DNA of 64,000 bases from Bacillus ndiopicus. Its GTDB lineage: Bacteria; Bacillota; Bacilli; Bacillales_A; Planococcaceae. Below the pieces are notes generated by a model, which was not told the DNA's origin, ran no database searches, and was given only the letters and a program-made list of their open reading frames with translations. Below, piece after piece: positions 19,707 to 28,856 of the stretch. Position numbers and translations under genes: made by a program. The stretch is taken from positions 62,001-126,000 of the forward strand of contig NZ_HG964404.1 in the NCBI RefSeq assembly GCF_000612805.1, written 5' to 3'. Position 1 is the stretch's first letter. The number at the start of each line of letters is the position of its first letter.

Positions 19707-20246
19707 TTAATTTTGCGTAGCGCGTTTTATGCACTGTTTAATTTCTGCTACCTCCAAGTCTGTTAAGAGCGAATGGTAACGCATAAGCCATTTAAGCCTA
19801 TGTTGATACTTGTGAGCATCTGTAATGGCGTTGTGCTGTTTATTTTTAATACTGATATACATTTGTCGTTGCTGGACTGATTTCACCGTACCAGCTCCTT
19901 TCACCTCGTGTTTTAATGCTGTTTCCAAAAGTGCTACTGTACTATTTACTGGCAACTTTTTCGCCTGCTCCAATTCTTCAATGTGTTTGATAACTTTGTA
20001 CCGAGTTACAGCATCGTATTTCAAAGCCAAATGCATAGCTCCATCTTTGCCAAATTTGTAACAAGGTCTTTCTTGTTTGTTTTTGTCTAAATAAGAGCCG
20101 AGTGCAAAAATGCGTTGGGCTATTTCCTCTCCTAATTCCTCAACTTCTTTACGAATATCACGCATTACATCAGCGTGCCTTTTACCTGTTAACTCTGCAA
20201 TATTCAAACTCGTCATTTGAACATCAGCTTTCATTAATTGATTCAA
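19707..20246 (-). CDS. Rha-family phage regulatory protein
   Basis: 179 residues with a TTG start seven bases after AAGGAGG. The N-terminal half has the Rha pattern: MTSLNIAELTGKRHADVMRDIRKEVEEL (about residues 11-38), then GSYLDKNKQERPCYKFGKDGAMHLALKYDAVTRYKVIKHIEELE. The C-terminal half is basic and helical. Rha proteins interfere with lytic growth and act as regulators in lambdoid and Gram-positive phages. In this element it heads the leftward cluster of small genes. Confidence 0.85.
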   Translation of the reverse strand: MNQLMKADVQMTSLNIAELTGKRHADVMRDIRKEVEELGEEIAQRIFALGSYLDKNKQERPCYKFGKDGAMHLALKYDAVTRYKVIKHIEELEQAKKLPVNSTVALLETALKHEVKGAGTVKSVQQRQMYISIKNKQHNAITDAHKYQHRLKWLMRYHSLLTDLEVAEIKQCIKRATQN

Positions 20247-20308
20247 TTTGTTTCCTCCTTCCGATTACCTTTCTGTTAAAATATTGGTAGAAAGGTAGGT
20301 GATACATA

Positions 20309-20521
20309 ATGTTAACTTTCAAAGAATGGATAATTAAATTTGTTGGTGTGAATTTACCTATCGGGGACATCGCCCAGGAGATACTAGAAGATGACAAATT
20401 CCCGAACACAAAAGATTACCAGACTATTGTTGAATACTTAGAACAAAGTCATACTGCTGATAGTTACATGAGAGTGTTTGAATACTCTTATAAAATGTTC
20501 TATGACAGTACTCAAAAATAA
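20309..20521 (+). CDS. YozE-like SAM-fold small protein
   Basis: 70 residues with AGGTAGGTG before the ATG. It matches the YozE_SAM_like pattern: an opening FKEWI, then LPIGDIAQEILEDDKFPNTKDYQTIVEYLE (residues about 17-45), and a final helix. These are small cytoplasmic helical proteins of unknown role in Firmicutes and their phages. It diverges from the Rha gene. Confidence 0.7.
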   Translation: MLTFKEWIIKFVGVNLPIGDIAQEILEDDKFPNTKDYQTIVEYLEQSHTADSYMRVFEYSYKMFYDSTQK

Positions 20522-20523
20522 CA

Positions 20524-20757
20524 TTAATATTCTTCATATTTTCTTCTACCAGTAAACAAATCAGCAATACCATCCTGTCGTGGTTTGTTTATAACTTTAA
20601 GTCTAAGATTTGCTTCAATCAGAATTGCCTCAAACAGTTTTGATTGTTGTAAATCTTCTTTTGTAATACCGCCTTTTTGCATTCCATTTTTCAAAGTGAA
20701 GTCCACAGCTTCCTCAAAAGCGTTTTTAAGATTTGTGAATATTTCTTTGCCGTCCAA
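20524..20757 (-). CDS. Hypothetical protein, 77 residues
   Basis: TTG start after GAGGTGAGAG. Helical, charged, no membrane segment; contains KNGMQKGGITKEDLQQSKLFEAILIEANLRL and ends GRRKYEEY. Not recognised. Confidence 0.5.
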   Translation of the reverse strand: MDGKEIFTNLKNAFEEAVDFTLKNGMQKGGITKEDLQQSKLFEAILIEANLRLKVINKPRQDGIADLFTGRRKYEEY

Positions 20758-20898
20758 ACTCTCACCTCTCTTTCATGAATTAACGTTGCTACCGTCATAG
20801 AAGCTATAAGTTGTAATAGGCTAGTTCATTGGCTGCCAGCTCAGCGCTTTGAGTAATATACGGCTTATTTCTTGTCCATTCATCAACACCGTTATTTT

Positions 20899-20987
20899 TA
20901 TTCGTTATAGTGTAATGTTAAACCATAACAAATAAAATATCAACCATTTTTATTCTATATAGTTTAATTTTATTTGTTATAGTTTAA
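20899..20987. promoter_or_regulatory. Four operator repeats in front of the small HTH gene
   Basis: 17-bp units of the form TATTYGTTATAGTTTAA: 20899-20915 and, with a few changes, 20951-20967 and 20971-20987 in direct orientation; 20918-20934 inverted. The last overlaps the -35 box of the promoter at 20974-21001. This arrangement suggests cooperative autoregulation by the adjacent HTH protein. Confidence 0.65.
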
Positions 20988-21001
20988 TTATGTGGTATAC
21001 T
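20974..21001 (+). promoter_or_regulatory. Promoter of the small HTH gene
   Basis: TTGTTA (20974-20979), 16-nt spacer, TATACT (20996-21001), followed by AGGAGGTAG and the ATG at 21021. Confidence 0.6.
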
Positions 21002-21020
21002 ATAAACAGGAGGTAGAATT

Positions 21021-21233
21021 ATGGATATTAAAAATGAAGTGAAAAGCAAGCTTGCAGAAACAGGATTTACTCTTACACAGGTTGTAGAGAAAATGAATGA
21101 TGGGTTGCCTGTTGATAAGCAGACTACTGTTCAAAACATTTCAAACAAACTTTCTCGCGGAACTATTAAGTATAGTGAAGTAAAACAAATTGCTGAGATT
21201 ATTGGAATGGAAATCGAATGGAGAAATAGGTAA
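21021..21233 (+). CDS. Small phage-type HTH DNA-binding protein
   Basis: 70 residues with a strong AGGAGG. The layout is that of an XRE/Cro-like domain: VKSKLAETGFTLTQVVEKMNDGL, then TTVQNISNKLSRGTIKYSEVKQIAEIIG (recognition helix near residues 35-45). Four repeated operators lie just upstream, so it probably represses its own promoter. It may govern a second regulatory circuit of the element, apart from the repressor pair near the integrase. Confidence 0.7.
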   Translation: MDIKNEVKSKLAETGFTLTQVVEKMNDGLPVDKQTTVQNISNKLSRGTIKYSEVKQIAEIIGMEIEWRNR

Positions 21234-21372
21234 CCACACAAAAAAGCATCTACTCTCATGGAGCTGGTGCTTTTTGTGTTACATTTAAATTGCTGATAAT
21301 AACGTTTTATTTCATGAAACTTTCCCGATTATATTACGTAGAAACATGTACTAATATAAGAAGGTGATTCTA

Positions 21373-21726
21373 ATGTTTCGTACAATAGTGGGACTCGTAT
21401 TAATTGCCATAGGAATTAAGTTCCTCTTCATTCATGTAGAATTTAAAAATAATATAGTTGAAACGACAGATTCAATACATACATATCAAAATACTGCCCT
21501 TGAACTAGTAACAAATGAAAACACATTATACCTTGAGAATCAGCTTGATAAAGCATATCAGAATGCAACTGAACGGGTAGATAATTTTATAAAGAAAGAT
21601 TCCCCAAAGTTTTTAAACTACTATTATTCTGGATGTGGATTAATTGGTGTTGGTTTATTTATATTATTTTTTGGAATTAAAAGCTTATACCGCTGGTTTA
21701 TTGGAGAAGGCTTTGAATATTTTTAA
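21373..21726 (+). CDS. Membrane protein with two transmembrane segments
   Basis: 117 residues from the ATG at 21373 (AAGGTG nine bases upstream; an earlier in-frame GTG is less likely). One membrane segment lies at the N-terminus (TIVGLVLIAIGIKFLFI) and one near the C-terminus (YSGCGLIGVGLFILFFGIKSLY). Between them is an extracytoplasmic helical region of about 65 residues. No family recognised. Position and topology would suit a superinfection-exclusion or lysogenic conversion role, but this is only inference. Confidence 0.55.
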   Translation: MFRTIVGLVLIAIGIKFLFIHVEFKNNIVETTDSIHTYQNTALELVTNENTLYLENQLDKAYQNATERVDNFIKKDSPKFLNYYYSGCGLIGVGLFILFFGIKSLYRWFIGEGFEYF

Positions 21727-21818
21727 TCCCTTTACTCTCCACCGTAGATTATTAGAGGAGCAATACAAAAAGCACCTATTCACTAAGAACGGGTGCTTCT
21801 ACTAGATATAGATTTAAA

Positions 21819-22037
21819 TTAAATAATTTCAAAATTACATATTTCAACGCTTTCTTCAACTCTTACTCCTTGAAGTGCCATACCCATACCCGCCGTGCAT
21901 ACTGGATAACTAAAATCCTCTCCTGATTCATTTATATATCTATAAAGCTCTGGACAAACAAAGACCTTTGTTACTAACTGCCCTACGTTTACTTTATCAT
22001 CAATGCTCCTTTTCATTGCGTCAACATATTCTTTCAT
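21819..22037 (-). CDS. Hypothetical protein, 72 residues
   Basis: GAGGGGGTG precedes the ATG at good distance. The product has the segments VGQLVTKVFVCPELYRYINESGEDFSYPVC and VRVEESVEICNFEII, with three cysteines. Not recognised. Confidence 0.5.
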   Translation of the reverse strand: MKEYVDAMKRSIDDKVNVGQLVTKVFVCPELYRYINESGEDFSYPVCTAGMGMALQGVRVEESVEICNFEII

Positions 22038-22315
22038 ACCTTCACCCCCTCACACCTTTAATATATGTTAGTCCTCGCTATCCATCAATCATTTTGCTAT
22101 TGTAATTCTATGAATATGATTTTATATTTTGGCTACTTTGGGTTACTAAATAATACGTTTCATATAAATAAAGCAACGCTCGTAGTTCATGTATTACACA
22201 TGTGTCAGGGTTGTTGTTCTTTTCAGAGATAGAGTAACTAACTTTTTAACCCTAATGATATATTGACTACTCCACACAAAGGACTTAGAATTATAGAAAA
22301 ATATGGAGGTGTACT

Positions 22316-22954
22316 ATGGAAAAATATTTTCCTCCAAAACACAAAAAAGATAGTTATCATTGTCCTCATTGTAATGTTTATGCTAGACAAGATTGGAATG
22401 AACTAGGTCACGCTGCGTACATTTTTATCCCTTATCGTGGTTTAGAATCTAGTAAATGTGAATATTGTACTAAATTTTCGTTATGGTTAGATAAGGTTAT
22501 GATTTTCCCAGAAAAGACCTTAGCTCCTAATCCACATGAAGATTTACCTATCGAATTAATTGATGATTATTTAGAAGCTGCAAGTATAGTTACTAAATCT
22601 CCTAGAGGTGCCGCTGCAATATTGCGATTAATTCTGCAAAAATTAATGGTTCATCTAGGTGAATCAGGAAAAGACATAAATAAAGATATTGGTTCTCTTG
22701 TTCAAAAAGGGCTACATCCACATGTTCAATAAGCATTAGATATAGTGCGAGTAATAGGAAACGAATCCGTACATCCTGGACAACTTGATTTAAAAGATGA
22801 TTTTGAAACTGCCAATCAGTTATTTGAGCTTATTAACTTTATAGTTGAAGATAGAATTACTCGCCCAAAGACCATTGAAGCTTTATTCAATAAATTACCT
22901 GAAGGTAAAAGAAAAGGTATTGAAGAACGTGATAAAATTAAGACTCCTGAATAA
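22316..22954 (+). pseudogene. DUF4145-type protein gene split by one in-frame stop
   Basis: GGAGGTG precedes the ATG. The frame reads 138 codons, hits TAA at 22730-22732, then continues without shift for 74 codons to the true end. The N-terminal zinc-binding pair CPHC...CEYC, the helical DUF4145 middle (ASIVTKSPRGAAAILRLILQKL) and, after the stop, ALDIVRVIGNESVHPGQLDLKDD together make one complete DUF4145 protein. DUF4145 domains occur in restriction and abortive-type defence proteins and in phages. The change looks recent, since both halves are otherwise undamaged. Read-through or a sequencing error are alternatives. Confidence 0.8.
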
Positions 22955-23014
22955 GGGGTCTTTTTTATTGAACAATAAAAAGCCACAACTCGTAATGAGT
23001 GTGACTTTTATGTA

Positions 23015-23362
23015 TTAATTGTTTTGGAAAGTAAAAACGATTTCATCAATAATATTCTTGATTACCGTTTCTGCATTCTTTTGTGCTGCAATTTGTTTTT
23101 TAGCTTCTTCATCAGTACCAAGTACAACCATTTTTTTCACAGTGCCAATCCACACAACCAAAGCATTATTTAATTGATCACTCAATTCTTTTATTACTTT
23201 TGGTGGAACGATGCTCTGTAATTCTTTGCTTGCATACTCATACCTACTAACACTTTTTTCTAATGTTTCAGCATCATTCGAGTCAATTAAATTAGAAATT
23301 TCAATTATCAAATCACCTATTGGTTGTAGTTTTAAAGCATAATCAATATATTCTTTTTTCAT
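23015..23362 (-). CDS. Hypothetical helical protein, 115 residues
   Basis: The start is the ATG at 23362 behind GGGAGGTG; the longer frame to 23443 has no site. Helical and acidic, with SNLIDSNDAETLEKSVSRYEYASKELQSIVPPKVIKELSDQLNNAL. Not recognised. It belongs to the leftward small-gene cluster of the element. Confidence 0.5.
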   Translation of the reverse strand: MKKEYIDYALKLQPIGDLIIEISNLIDSNDAETLEKSVSRYEYASKELQSIVPPKVIKELSDQLNNALVVWIGTVKKMVVLGTDEEAKKQIAAQKNAETVIKNIIDEIVFTFQNN

Positions 23363-23474
23363 ATTTCTCACCTCCCCTCTACCTACAATTGTAAGATAAT
23401 TGGAAGATATAAGCATTAATAAAATTTTGATATAAAAAGCCACACCTGATTAGATGTGACTTTATGTGATGATT

Positions 23475-23657
23475 CTATAAATAATAATTATAAATAATCA
23501 CATATCTACCTGGACCCTCTGCAACAATTTGATGTACTTCTATAAGCTTCGGATCATATTCATTTTGAATTTGCTCCCATAAACTATTTATTCCATCTAC
23601 TAAATTTGGTACACTCGCGCCTAGAGTGATTTCTCCTAAATATTGTTTTTTAATCAT
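23475..23657 (-). CDS. Hypothetical protein, 60 residues
   Basis: GGAGGTG lies before the ATG. Short alpha/beta product ending in a hydrophobic strand (GRYVIIYNYYL), with GEITLGASVPNLVDGINSLWEQI at the front. Not recognised. Confidence 0.5.
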   Translation of the reverse strand: MIKKQYLGEITLGASVPNLVDGINSLWEQIQNEYDPKLIEVHQIVAEGPGRYVIIYNYYL

Positions 23658-23982
23658 AATTACACCTCCTCACTTTATATTTCTATCATAACGAAATACG
23701 AACGCATGTGTCTAGTATTTGCTTCCAAAAAAGAAGCCTATCCAAAGGACAGACTTCTCACGAAAGGAGGCGCAACAGTTAACCAAAACTATCACATTAT
23801 CATAATTCTCTTCATGTATAAAACTCTTCTCTACTATTATAGGTATTTGTAAGACAAACTCTTATGACTTTAATGAAATAAATTCATTATGACGACTTTT
23901 TTCACGTACAAGCCAGCGCGCTTATATTTGTAAGTCCATTAACCTACAGTGAATTCTCATACGTTTTTTTGTTTGAATGTAT
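23658..23982. other. Intergenic stretch within the element
   Basis: About 325 bases without a credible gene. A frame at 23643-23852 on the plus strand lacks a ribosome binding site and a protein-like composition. AT-rich; nothing else recognised. Confidence 0.4.
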
Positions 23983-24246
23983 TTATAAATCCTTTATGTC
24001 TTCCTCAACTTTTATTACTTCTTTTAATAGATTCCCAATATCAACAATTAGTTGAAAAGTAGGTTCTTGCCCTTTCATTGATAAAATCTTTTTTTCGGCA
24101 TTACGCAAACTTTCCTCCGCTTTATTAAATGCGTCATAATCGTTTACCGATTCCATTTTATAAACTAACTTCCTGCGATTCACTTCAATATTAATTTCGA
24201 CAGCATGTACCATAAAATCACGAACACCATATTTTTGTTTCTCCAT
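23983..24246 (-). CDS. Hypothetical protein, 87 residues
   Basis: Charged helical protein (AEESLRNAEKKILSMKG) ending in an acidic coil (KEVIKVEEDIKDL). It is the last of four tightly packed leftward genes: tape measure, HslV-like hydrolase, 103-residue protein and this one. Unknown function. Confidence 0.5.
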   Translation of the reverse strand: MEKQKYGVRDFMVHAVEINIEVNRRKLVYKMESVNDYDAFNKAEESLRNAEKKILSMKGQEPTFQLIVDIGNLLKEVIKVEEDIKDL

Positions 24247-24261
24247 AAAGTCACCGCCACT

Positions 24262-24573
24262 CTAGGTATTAATTACATCGTTGTATGCAATTATAAATTT
24301 CGCTTTTTCATCTTTTAAACAGTGAAGAATTTCCTTCAATCCATCTATTGATTCAAATGTAGCGTTTTTAAACCTCCAGCGAAATATCTCTTTTTCTATA
24401 GTTTTCAATCCTTTATTTAGAAAGTTAATCCCATCTTTAACCCCAGCTATACTTTCTTTCGGCCCTGTTTCTTTCACTTTTTTTATTGCACGTTTTGATA
24501 ATAAACGAATTTCCTTTATCTCACTTTTAATAGAGCTTAATAAATAATTCTGTTCTATTAATAATTTATTCAC
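24262..24573 (-). CDS. Hypothetical protein, 103 residues
   Basis: Basic helical protein (SIKSEIKEIRLLSKRAIKKVKET) that starts 8 bases inside the end of the HslV-like gene. The overlap indicates co-translation. Could be a partner or inhibitor of the hydrolase; no family recognised. Confidence 0.5.
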   Translation of the reverse strand: MNKLLIEQNYLLSSIKSEIKEIRLLSKRAIKKVKETGPKESIAGVKDGINFLNKGLKTIEKEIFRWRFKNATFESIDGLKEILHCLKDEKAKFIIAYNDVINT

Positions 24574-25267
24574 TTTTTTCTTCCTCCTTTAGTTTTACTG
24601 TTCCTTCAATAAAAATATTCTCTGGAAAATCTGCTTTAATTATGGCAGCGTAACACATCAAATCAGATATTTTATCTGGCTTATGTTCATGTGCCACTAA
24701 GTGCATATAACCTAACCCTTGAAGGATAAATTCAATTTTTTCCTCTGTTGACATATGAGATTGAATACCTTTTTTTATTTCAATAACTATTTCATTTATT
24801 ACATTGTCAATTTCGAATTCCTCAGGGCGCGCATAATTCACCAAACACACACCCTCTTCAAGAATAGAAAATATGATTCTTTTTTCTAACCTCTCCTCAT
24901 TCGGAAGATAGTACAGGACATTGGAAATACCATTTCGTGAAATGCCCACAAATATTATTTGTGTTCTCTCATCTTTCGAAATTAATCTTCTATATCTCTT
25001 TTGCACTTCTGCATCTAATCTATTTAGATACAACCTTATTCCTAATATATCTTGAATCCCTTCTCTTTTTATTTCTTTTATTACAAAATCGCCAATCTGC
25101 TCAAAGCCACCTACTGCAGCGATTGTATAATCAGAAATCTTTTTTATTTTATTTTTTTTATTGTCTTTAATTTCAATTTCCTTACCAAAAAAATTCATAA
25201 TTCGTCTAGTATCCGTAGTTATCACACTGGCGCCACCGCCTATATTAAAGGTCACAATTAACGTCAT
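24566..25267 (-). CDS. HslV/proteasome-like Ntn hydrolase
   Basis: 233 residues. The chain opens MTLIVTF; after Met removal Thr would be residue 1, as in HslV (TTIVSV). It is followed by ASVITTDTRR (Asp at the place of the conserved active-site Asp), then KIKKI about twenty residues later (at the place of Lys33) and the beta-strand YTIAAVGGFEQIGDF, which parallels the HslV strand leading to the GG turn. So the three catalytic positions of the proteasome fold all seem filled. No HslU-like ATPase is nearby. It follows the tape measure gene after 2 bases and may process that protein or a host target. The fold call is mine from pattern; no search was run. Confidence 0.6.
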   Translation of the reverse strand: MTLIVTFNIGGGASVITTDTRRIMNFFGKEIEIKDNKKNKIKKISDYTIAAVGGFEQIGDFVIKEIKREGIQDILGIRLYLNRLDAEVQKRYRRLISKDERTQIIFVGISRNGISNVLYYLPNEERLEKRIIFSILEEGVCLVNYARPEEFEIDNVINEIVIEIKKGIQSHMSTEEKIEFILQGLGYMHLVAHEHKPDKISDLMCYAAIIKADFPENIFIEGTVKLKEEEKSE

Positions 25268-25269
25268 TA

Positions 25270-28200
25270 TTACACACCTCTTAAAATCAACTTTTCTTTA
25301 AACATATTCCCAAAAGGAAATTCTTTCTTAATGTGCTCTTTTATTTTTCTATCGCTAGTTTCCTTTGTGATTACTAACTCATCATCGTTTAGACCAAAAG
25401 TAAGTGTAACTACATGATAGGAAGGTGAATGAATACCGAGCACTTTTTTAGCCCATTCAGGAAGTTGGTTTGCTAAACTTTCGACTTTCTTTTTTACAGC
25501 ACCCACCATAGAACCTATACCTTCGATTAGTCCATTGATAATATCTTTACCGATTTGTTCTAAACTTACGTTTTTAAAGAAACTCTCGATATTATTCCAA
25601 ATATTTTCGGCTGTCTTTTTAATTGTTTCCCAAGCGCCCTTCCAATCACCCTCAATTAATTTCAATACAGTTTGGATGATACCTAAAACTAAATCCAGTG
25701 CTGTTCCTATTGTTAATTTGATAGATTCCCAAGCATATTTAATAACTCCTGCAATTATCGGCCAAACAATTTCGAAGACACCTTTGATAATGCCCATAAC
25801 CATTTCTATATTGCCTTTAATATTTTCAAAGTGCTTTTTAACTAAACTGAAAATCGCCTCTCCATTTTCATTCCAAAACTCTTTTAGTTTGTCTAGCTGC
25901 TCTTTTACAAACTCAACAACTCCGCTGAGTTTTTCATCTATTGTATCTTTTATAAATTCATATGCTGTGGAAGTTATTTCTTTTAAAGAGTCTGTTACTT
26001 TTTTATAAGTTTCTTCTACTTTATTAAAAATATCAGAATGCTTATTTTTAAATACTTCCCATTTAGATAGAATTTCTCCAGTCTCCCAGTTGACTTTATC
26101 CACATGTTCTTCTGCTTGTTTTTGAGCTTCTTCAACAACTTTTGAATGCATTTCTTCCGCTTGCATAATAACTTCATCGCGTTGTTTTCGAGCTTCTTCC
26201 ATTAATTTCGCCGCTTGTTCTTCTGAAATGACGCCCATTTCATCTTTCTGCCTAGTGATTTCCCCAACTGTCTTGTTATATTGGTCTGCTGCTTCTTTTA
26301 CAACTTCATTTTTTTGGTTGACTGAATTTTTGACAACTTCCGTCGCTTGTTCAGCTGTAATTCTAGACGCTTCACTTTTTAAATTTTCAAGAATTATTTT
26401 TTGTTCTAGCTCGCTTTCAGTCATATATCTGATAGCATTATTTTTCATATTTTCTTGTATTGCATTGATTTCTAATTGCTCTTGTTCCGTGATAGCTCTA
26501 TTTTGTTCTTTAGCTGTATTCCATATTTCAGCAATTCGTGCTTGCCCCTCAGCTATTTGCACCTCTTTTGCAGCCTGCTTAGTTTTCATATTTGCAATAA
26601 TTTCTGCTTCCTCTTGCTCTGTTAAAGCTGCTGAAGAATCGAAAAATGTTTGCATGTTTGACAGTTGTTCAGCATGATCACTTTGCATCTCTGTTAAAAC
26701 TTGTTGTCCCATTTGGTCATAAATGCCTATCATTTTATTAGCCATTTCTTGAGTGACTACTTCTCCACTCCATGACAATTGCTTTAATGATGTTGTAGCT
26801 TCATCAGATAACTTTAAAAAGCCACCCACAGCTTTTGCTGTACCTTCTGAAACCTTATCCGACCAATCCTTTACCTCAAGTGAGGACTTTTTCATATCCT
26901 TAACTACTAATGCTGTTCCAATTCCGATAGCTGCGATAGCTGCCACAGCAACACCAATTGGACCTGTTAAAGCCGTAAATACACTTGCTAAAGCTCCTAT
27001 GGCTGGAGTTGCCGCCGCTGCTCCTGTTGTTACTACTCCTATAGCTCCTGCTACTGTACTAAATGCTCCGAATAACGCTCCGACAGAAGAAACTAATGCA
27101 CCTACCACAATTAAAACTGGTCCAGCAGCCGCTGCAATCCCCCCTATTGCTAAAATTACTTTTTGGGTGGTAGATGAAAGTTCTGTAAACTTCTCAATCA
27201 TCCCTTGAAATCGAACAACAACATCACGCACAATTGGAATTAAAATATTCCCTAATCGGATGGACATTGTTTCAATTGCCCCTCCTAGCTCTTCCATTGC
27301 GCCTTTTAAATTATCCTTCATTTGGTCTGCTGCTTTTTTAGATGCACCTGCTGAATTTTCTAACCCATTTGTAAGTTCATCTAATTTTTCTGGTCCGGCT
27401 TCAATCACCGACAACATCCCTGATACTGCTTCTGTACCAAAAATTGTTGATAATGCTGCTGCCTTTTGAGCGTTTGTCATACCGTCAGTAGCATCACCAA
27501 GTTGACCAATAATGTTTGAAAAAGGAAGCATTTTACCCTTCGCATCTGTTATTGAAACACCTAAATCTTCTAAAGTATTAGCCGCTGCCTTTGGTGGATC
27601 CGTTAAACGCAATAATGCCGCACGTAATGTTGTACCCGCTTGCTCACCACGCATGCCACTATCAGCCATTATCCCCACAGATGCAGCTAATTGTTCCATT
27701 GAAATATCAAGCATTTTAGCTACGGGAGCTGCATACTTAAATGCATATTGTAAATCTGTAATGTCTGCAGCTGATTGGTTAGCTGTTTGTGCTAATACAT
27801 CAGCTACTCTCGATGCATCGCTTGCTTGTAATTGAAAAGAATTTAATGCAGCTGCGACAACATCAGCAGTCTGTGCCATATCAGCACCACTTGCTTCGGC
27901 TGCTGAGATAATACCAGGCATAGCTGCCATGATTTCATTTACTTCAAAGCCCATTGCCGCCATGTTTTCCATACCAATTGCAACTTCTTTAGCTGATTTG
28001 GATGTAGTAGCACCCAAATGCATGGCTGTTTCAGAGAGTTTGTTAATATCATTACCTGTTGCTCCAGCAATAGCTCCTACCCTATCCATTTGAGCTTCAA
28101 AATCCGCTGCCGTTTTTACAATCCCTGCTCCCATTGCTACAATTGGGGCTGAAAGTCTCATGCTAATATCTTTTCCAACACTTGAAATTTTACTGCCAAC

Positions 28201-28650
28201 TGACTTTAGCCCATCACTAAACCGTTTTGTTGATTCACTTAGCCTATTCCACATGTTTTGTGATTGAGCTAATTGGCGTTCTTGTCGTTCCAATTCTGAT
28301 GTTATTTCGGATAACTCACGTTCAGTACGCGTCATTTCAGCAGTAGCACGATTTAATTGCTCCGCTAGCCTTTGTGTTTCGTCGGCGTGTTCGCCCTGTT
28401 CAGCCTTAGCTTTTTCGTATGCCTCTGTAAGTTTACGGACTTTTGTTTGTTGACCTTCCAGTAGTCGTCCGTAAGCATCTTGTTTAGCTTGCAATCCTTC
28501 GATTGATGCGCCCCAGTCCTTACCTCTGTTTTGTAATGTACGAATTTCCTGCCCTATTGCTTTTAACGTAGTGCTCATACTTTTTACGGAGCGTTCGAAC
28601 TGGGCATTGTCTAAACTTAACCTAACAGAAAGGTTTCCTATTTCAGACAC
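25270..28650 (-). CDS. Phage tail tape measure protein (TP901 type)
   Basis: 1126 residues from a GTG behind GAGGTGG. Residues about 1-160 are long coiled-coil; from about 165 comes the TP901 tape-measure core (ADFEAQMDRVGAIAGATGNDINKLSETAMHLGATTSKSAKEVA...GMRGEQAGTTLRAALLRLTDP). Hydrophobic glycine-rich segments (about 500-600), a long charged coil (about 640-850) and helical repeats with KNTAENIWNNIESFF-type motifs follow. It sets tail length and passes through the tail channel. The end is odd: the usual IHSPSRVF continuation is replaced after IHSPS by about 45 unrelated residues. That suggests truncation and fusion to foreign sequence. Confidence 0.9.
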   Translation of the reverse strand: MSEIGNLSVRLSLDNAQFERSVKSMSTTLKAIGQEIRTLQNRGKDWGASIEGLQAKQDAYGRLLEGQQTKVRKLTEAYEKAKAEQGEHADETQRLAEQLNRATAEMTRTERELSEITSELERQERQLAQSQNMWNRLSESTKRFSDGLKSVGSKISSVGKDISMRLSAPIVAMGAGIVKTAADFEAQMDRVGAIAGATGNDINKLSETAMHLGATTSKSAKEVAIGMENMAAMGFEVNEIMAAMPGIISAAEASGADMAQTADVVAAALNSFQLQASDASRVADVLAQTANQSAADITDLQYAFKYAAPVAKMLDISMEQLAASVGIMADSGMRGEQAGTTLRAALLRLTDPPKAAANTLEDLGVSITDAKGKMLPFSNIIGQLGDATDGMTNAQKAAALSTIFGTEAVSGMLSVIEAGPEKLDELTNGLENSAGASKKAADQMKDNLKGAMEELGGAIETMSIRLGNILIPIVRDVVVRFQGMIEKFTELSSTTQKVILAIGGIAAAAGPVLIVVGALVSSVGALFGAFSTVAGAIGVVTTGAAAATPAIGALASVFTALTGPIGVAVAAIAAIGIGTALVVKDMKKSSLEVKDWSDKVSEGTAKAVGGFLKLSDEATTSLKQLSWSGEVVTQEMANKMIGIYDQMGQQVLTEMQSDHAEQLSNMQTFFDSSAALTEQEEAEIIANMKTKQAAKEVQIAEGQARIAEIWNTAKEQNRAITEQEQLEINAIQENMKNNAIRYMTESELEQKIILENLKSEASRITAEQATEVVKNSVNQKNEVVKEAADQYNKTVGEITRQKDEMGVISEEQAAKLMEEARKQRDEVIMQAEEMHSKVVEEAQKQAEEHVDKVNWETGEILSKWEVFKNKHSDIFNKVEETYKKVTDSLKEITSTAYEFIKDTIDEKLSGVVEFVKEQLDKLKEFWNENGEAIFSLVKKHFENIKGNIEMVMGIIKGVFEIVWPIIAGVIKYAWESIKLTIGTALDLVLGIIQTVLKLIEGDWKGAWETIKKTAENIWNNIESFFKNVSLEQIGKDIINGLIEGIGSMVGAVKKKVESLANQLPEWAKKVLGIHSPSYHVVTLTFGLNDDELVITKETSDRKIKEHIKKEFPFGNMFKEKLILRGV

Positions 28651-28659
28651 AAACTCCAC

Positions 28660-28856
28660 CTCTTTTCATCTAAGTCAAAAGAAAAACTTTGTTTTCCCAT
28701 TGCACTTAAAGTTCATTATTTTCATTAACTCAACATCTTTTTGTTTAAAATATTTCTGATTGGTAGCCAACTTTTAGGCCACCCAATCAGAGTTGTTTTT
28801 TGGTTTATTTAAATATAGGGAATTGATTTCTAAGAAACATCCTGTATTCTTCTCCC
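28660..28856. other. Intergenic gap before the tape measure gene
   Basis: About 200 bases. ATTGGTAGCC-type inverted sequence around 28760-28795 (CTGATTGG and CCAATCAG arms, then GTTGTTTTTT) may be a terminator. No gene seen. Confidence 0.45.
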
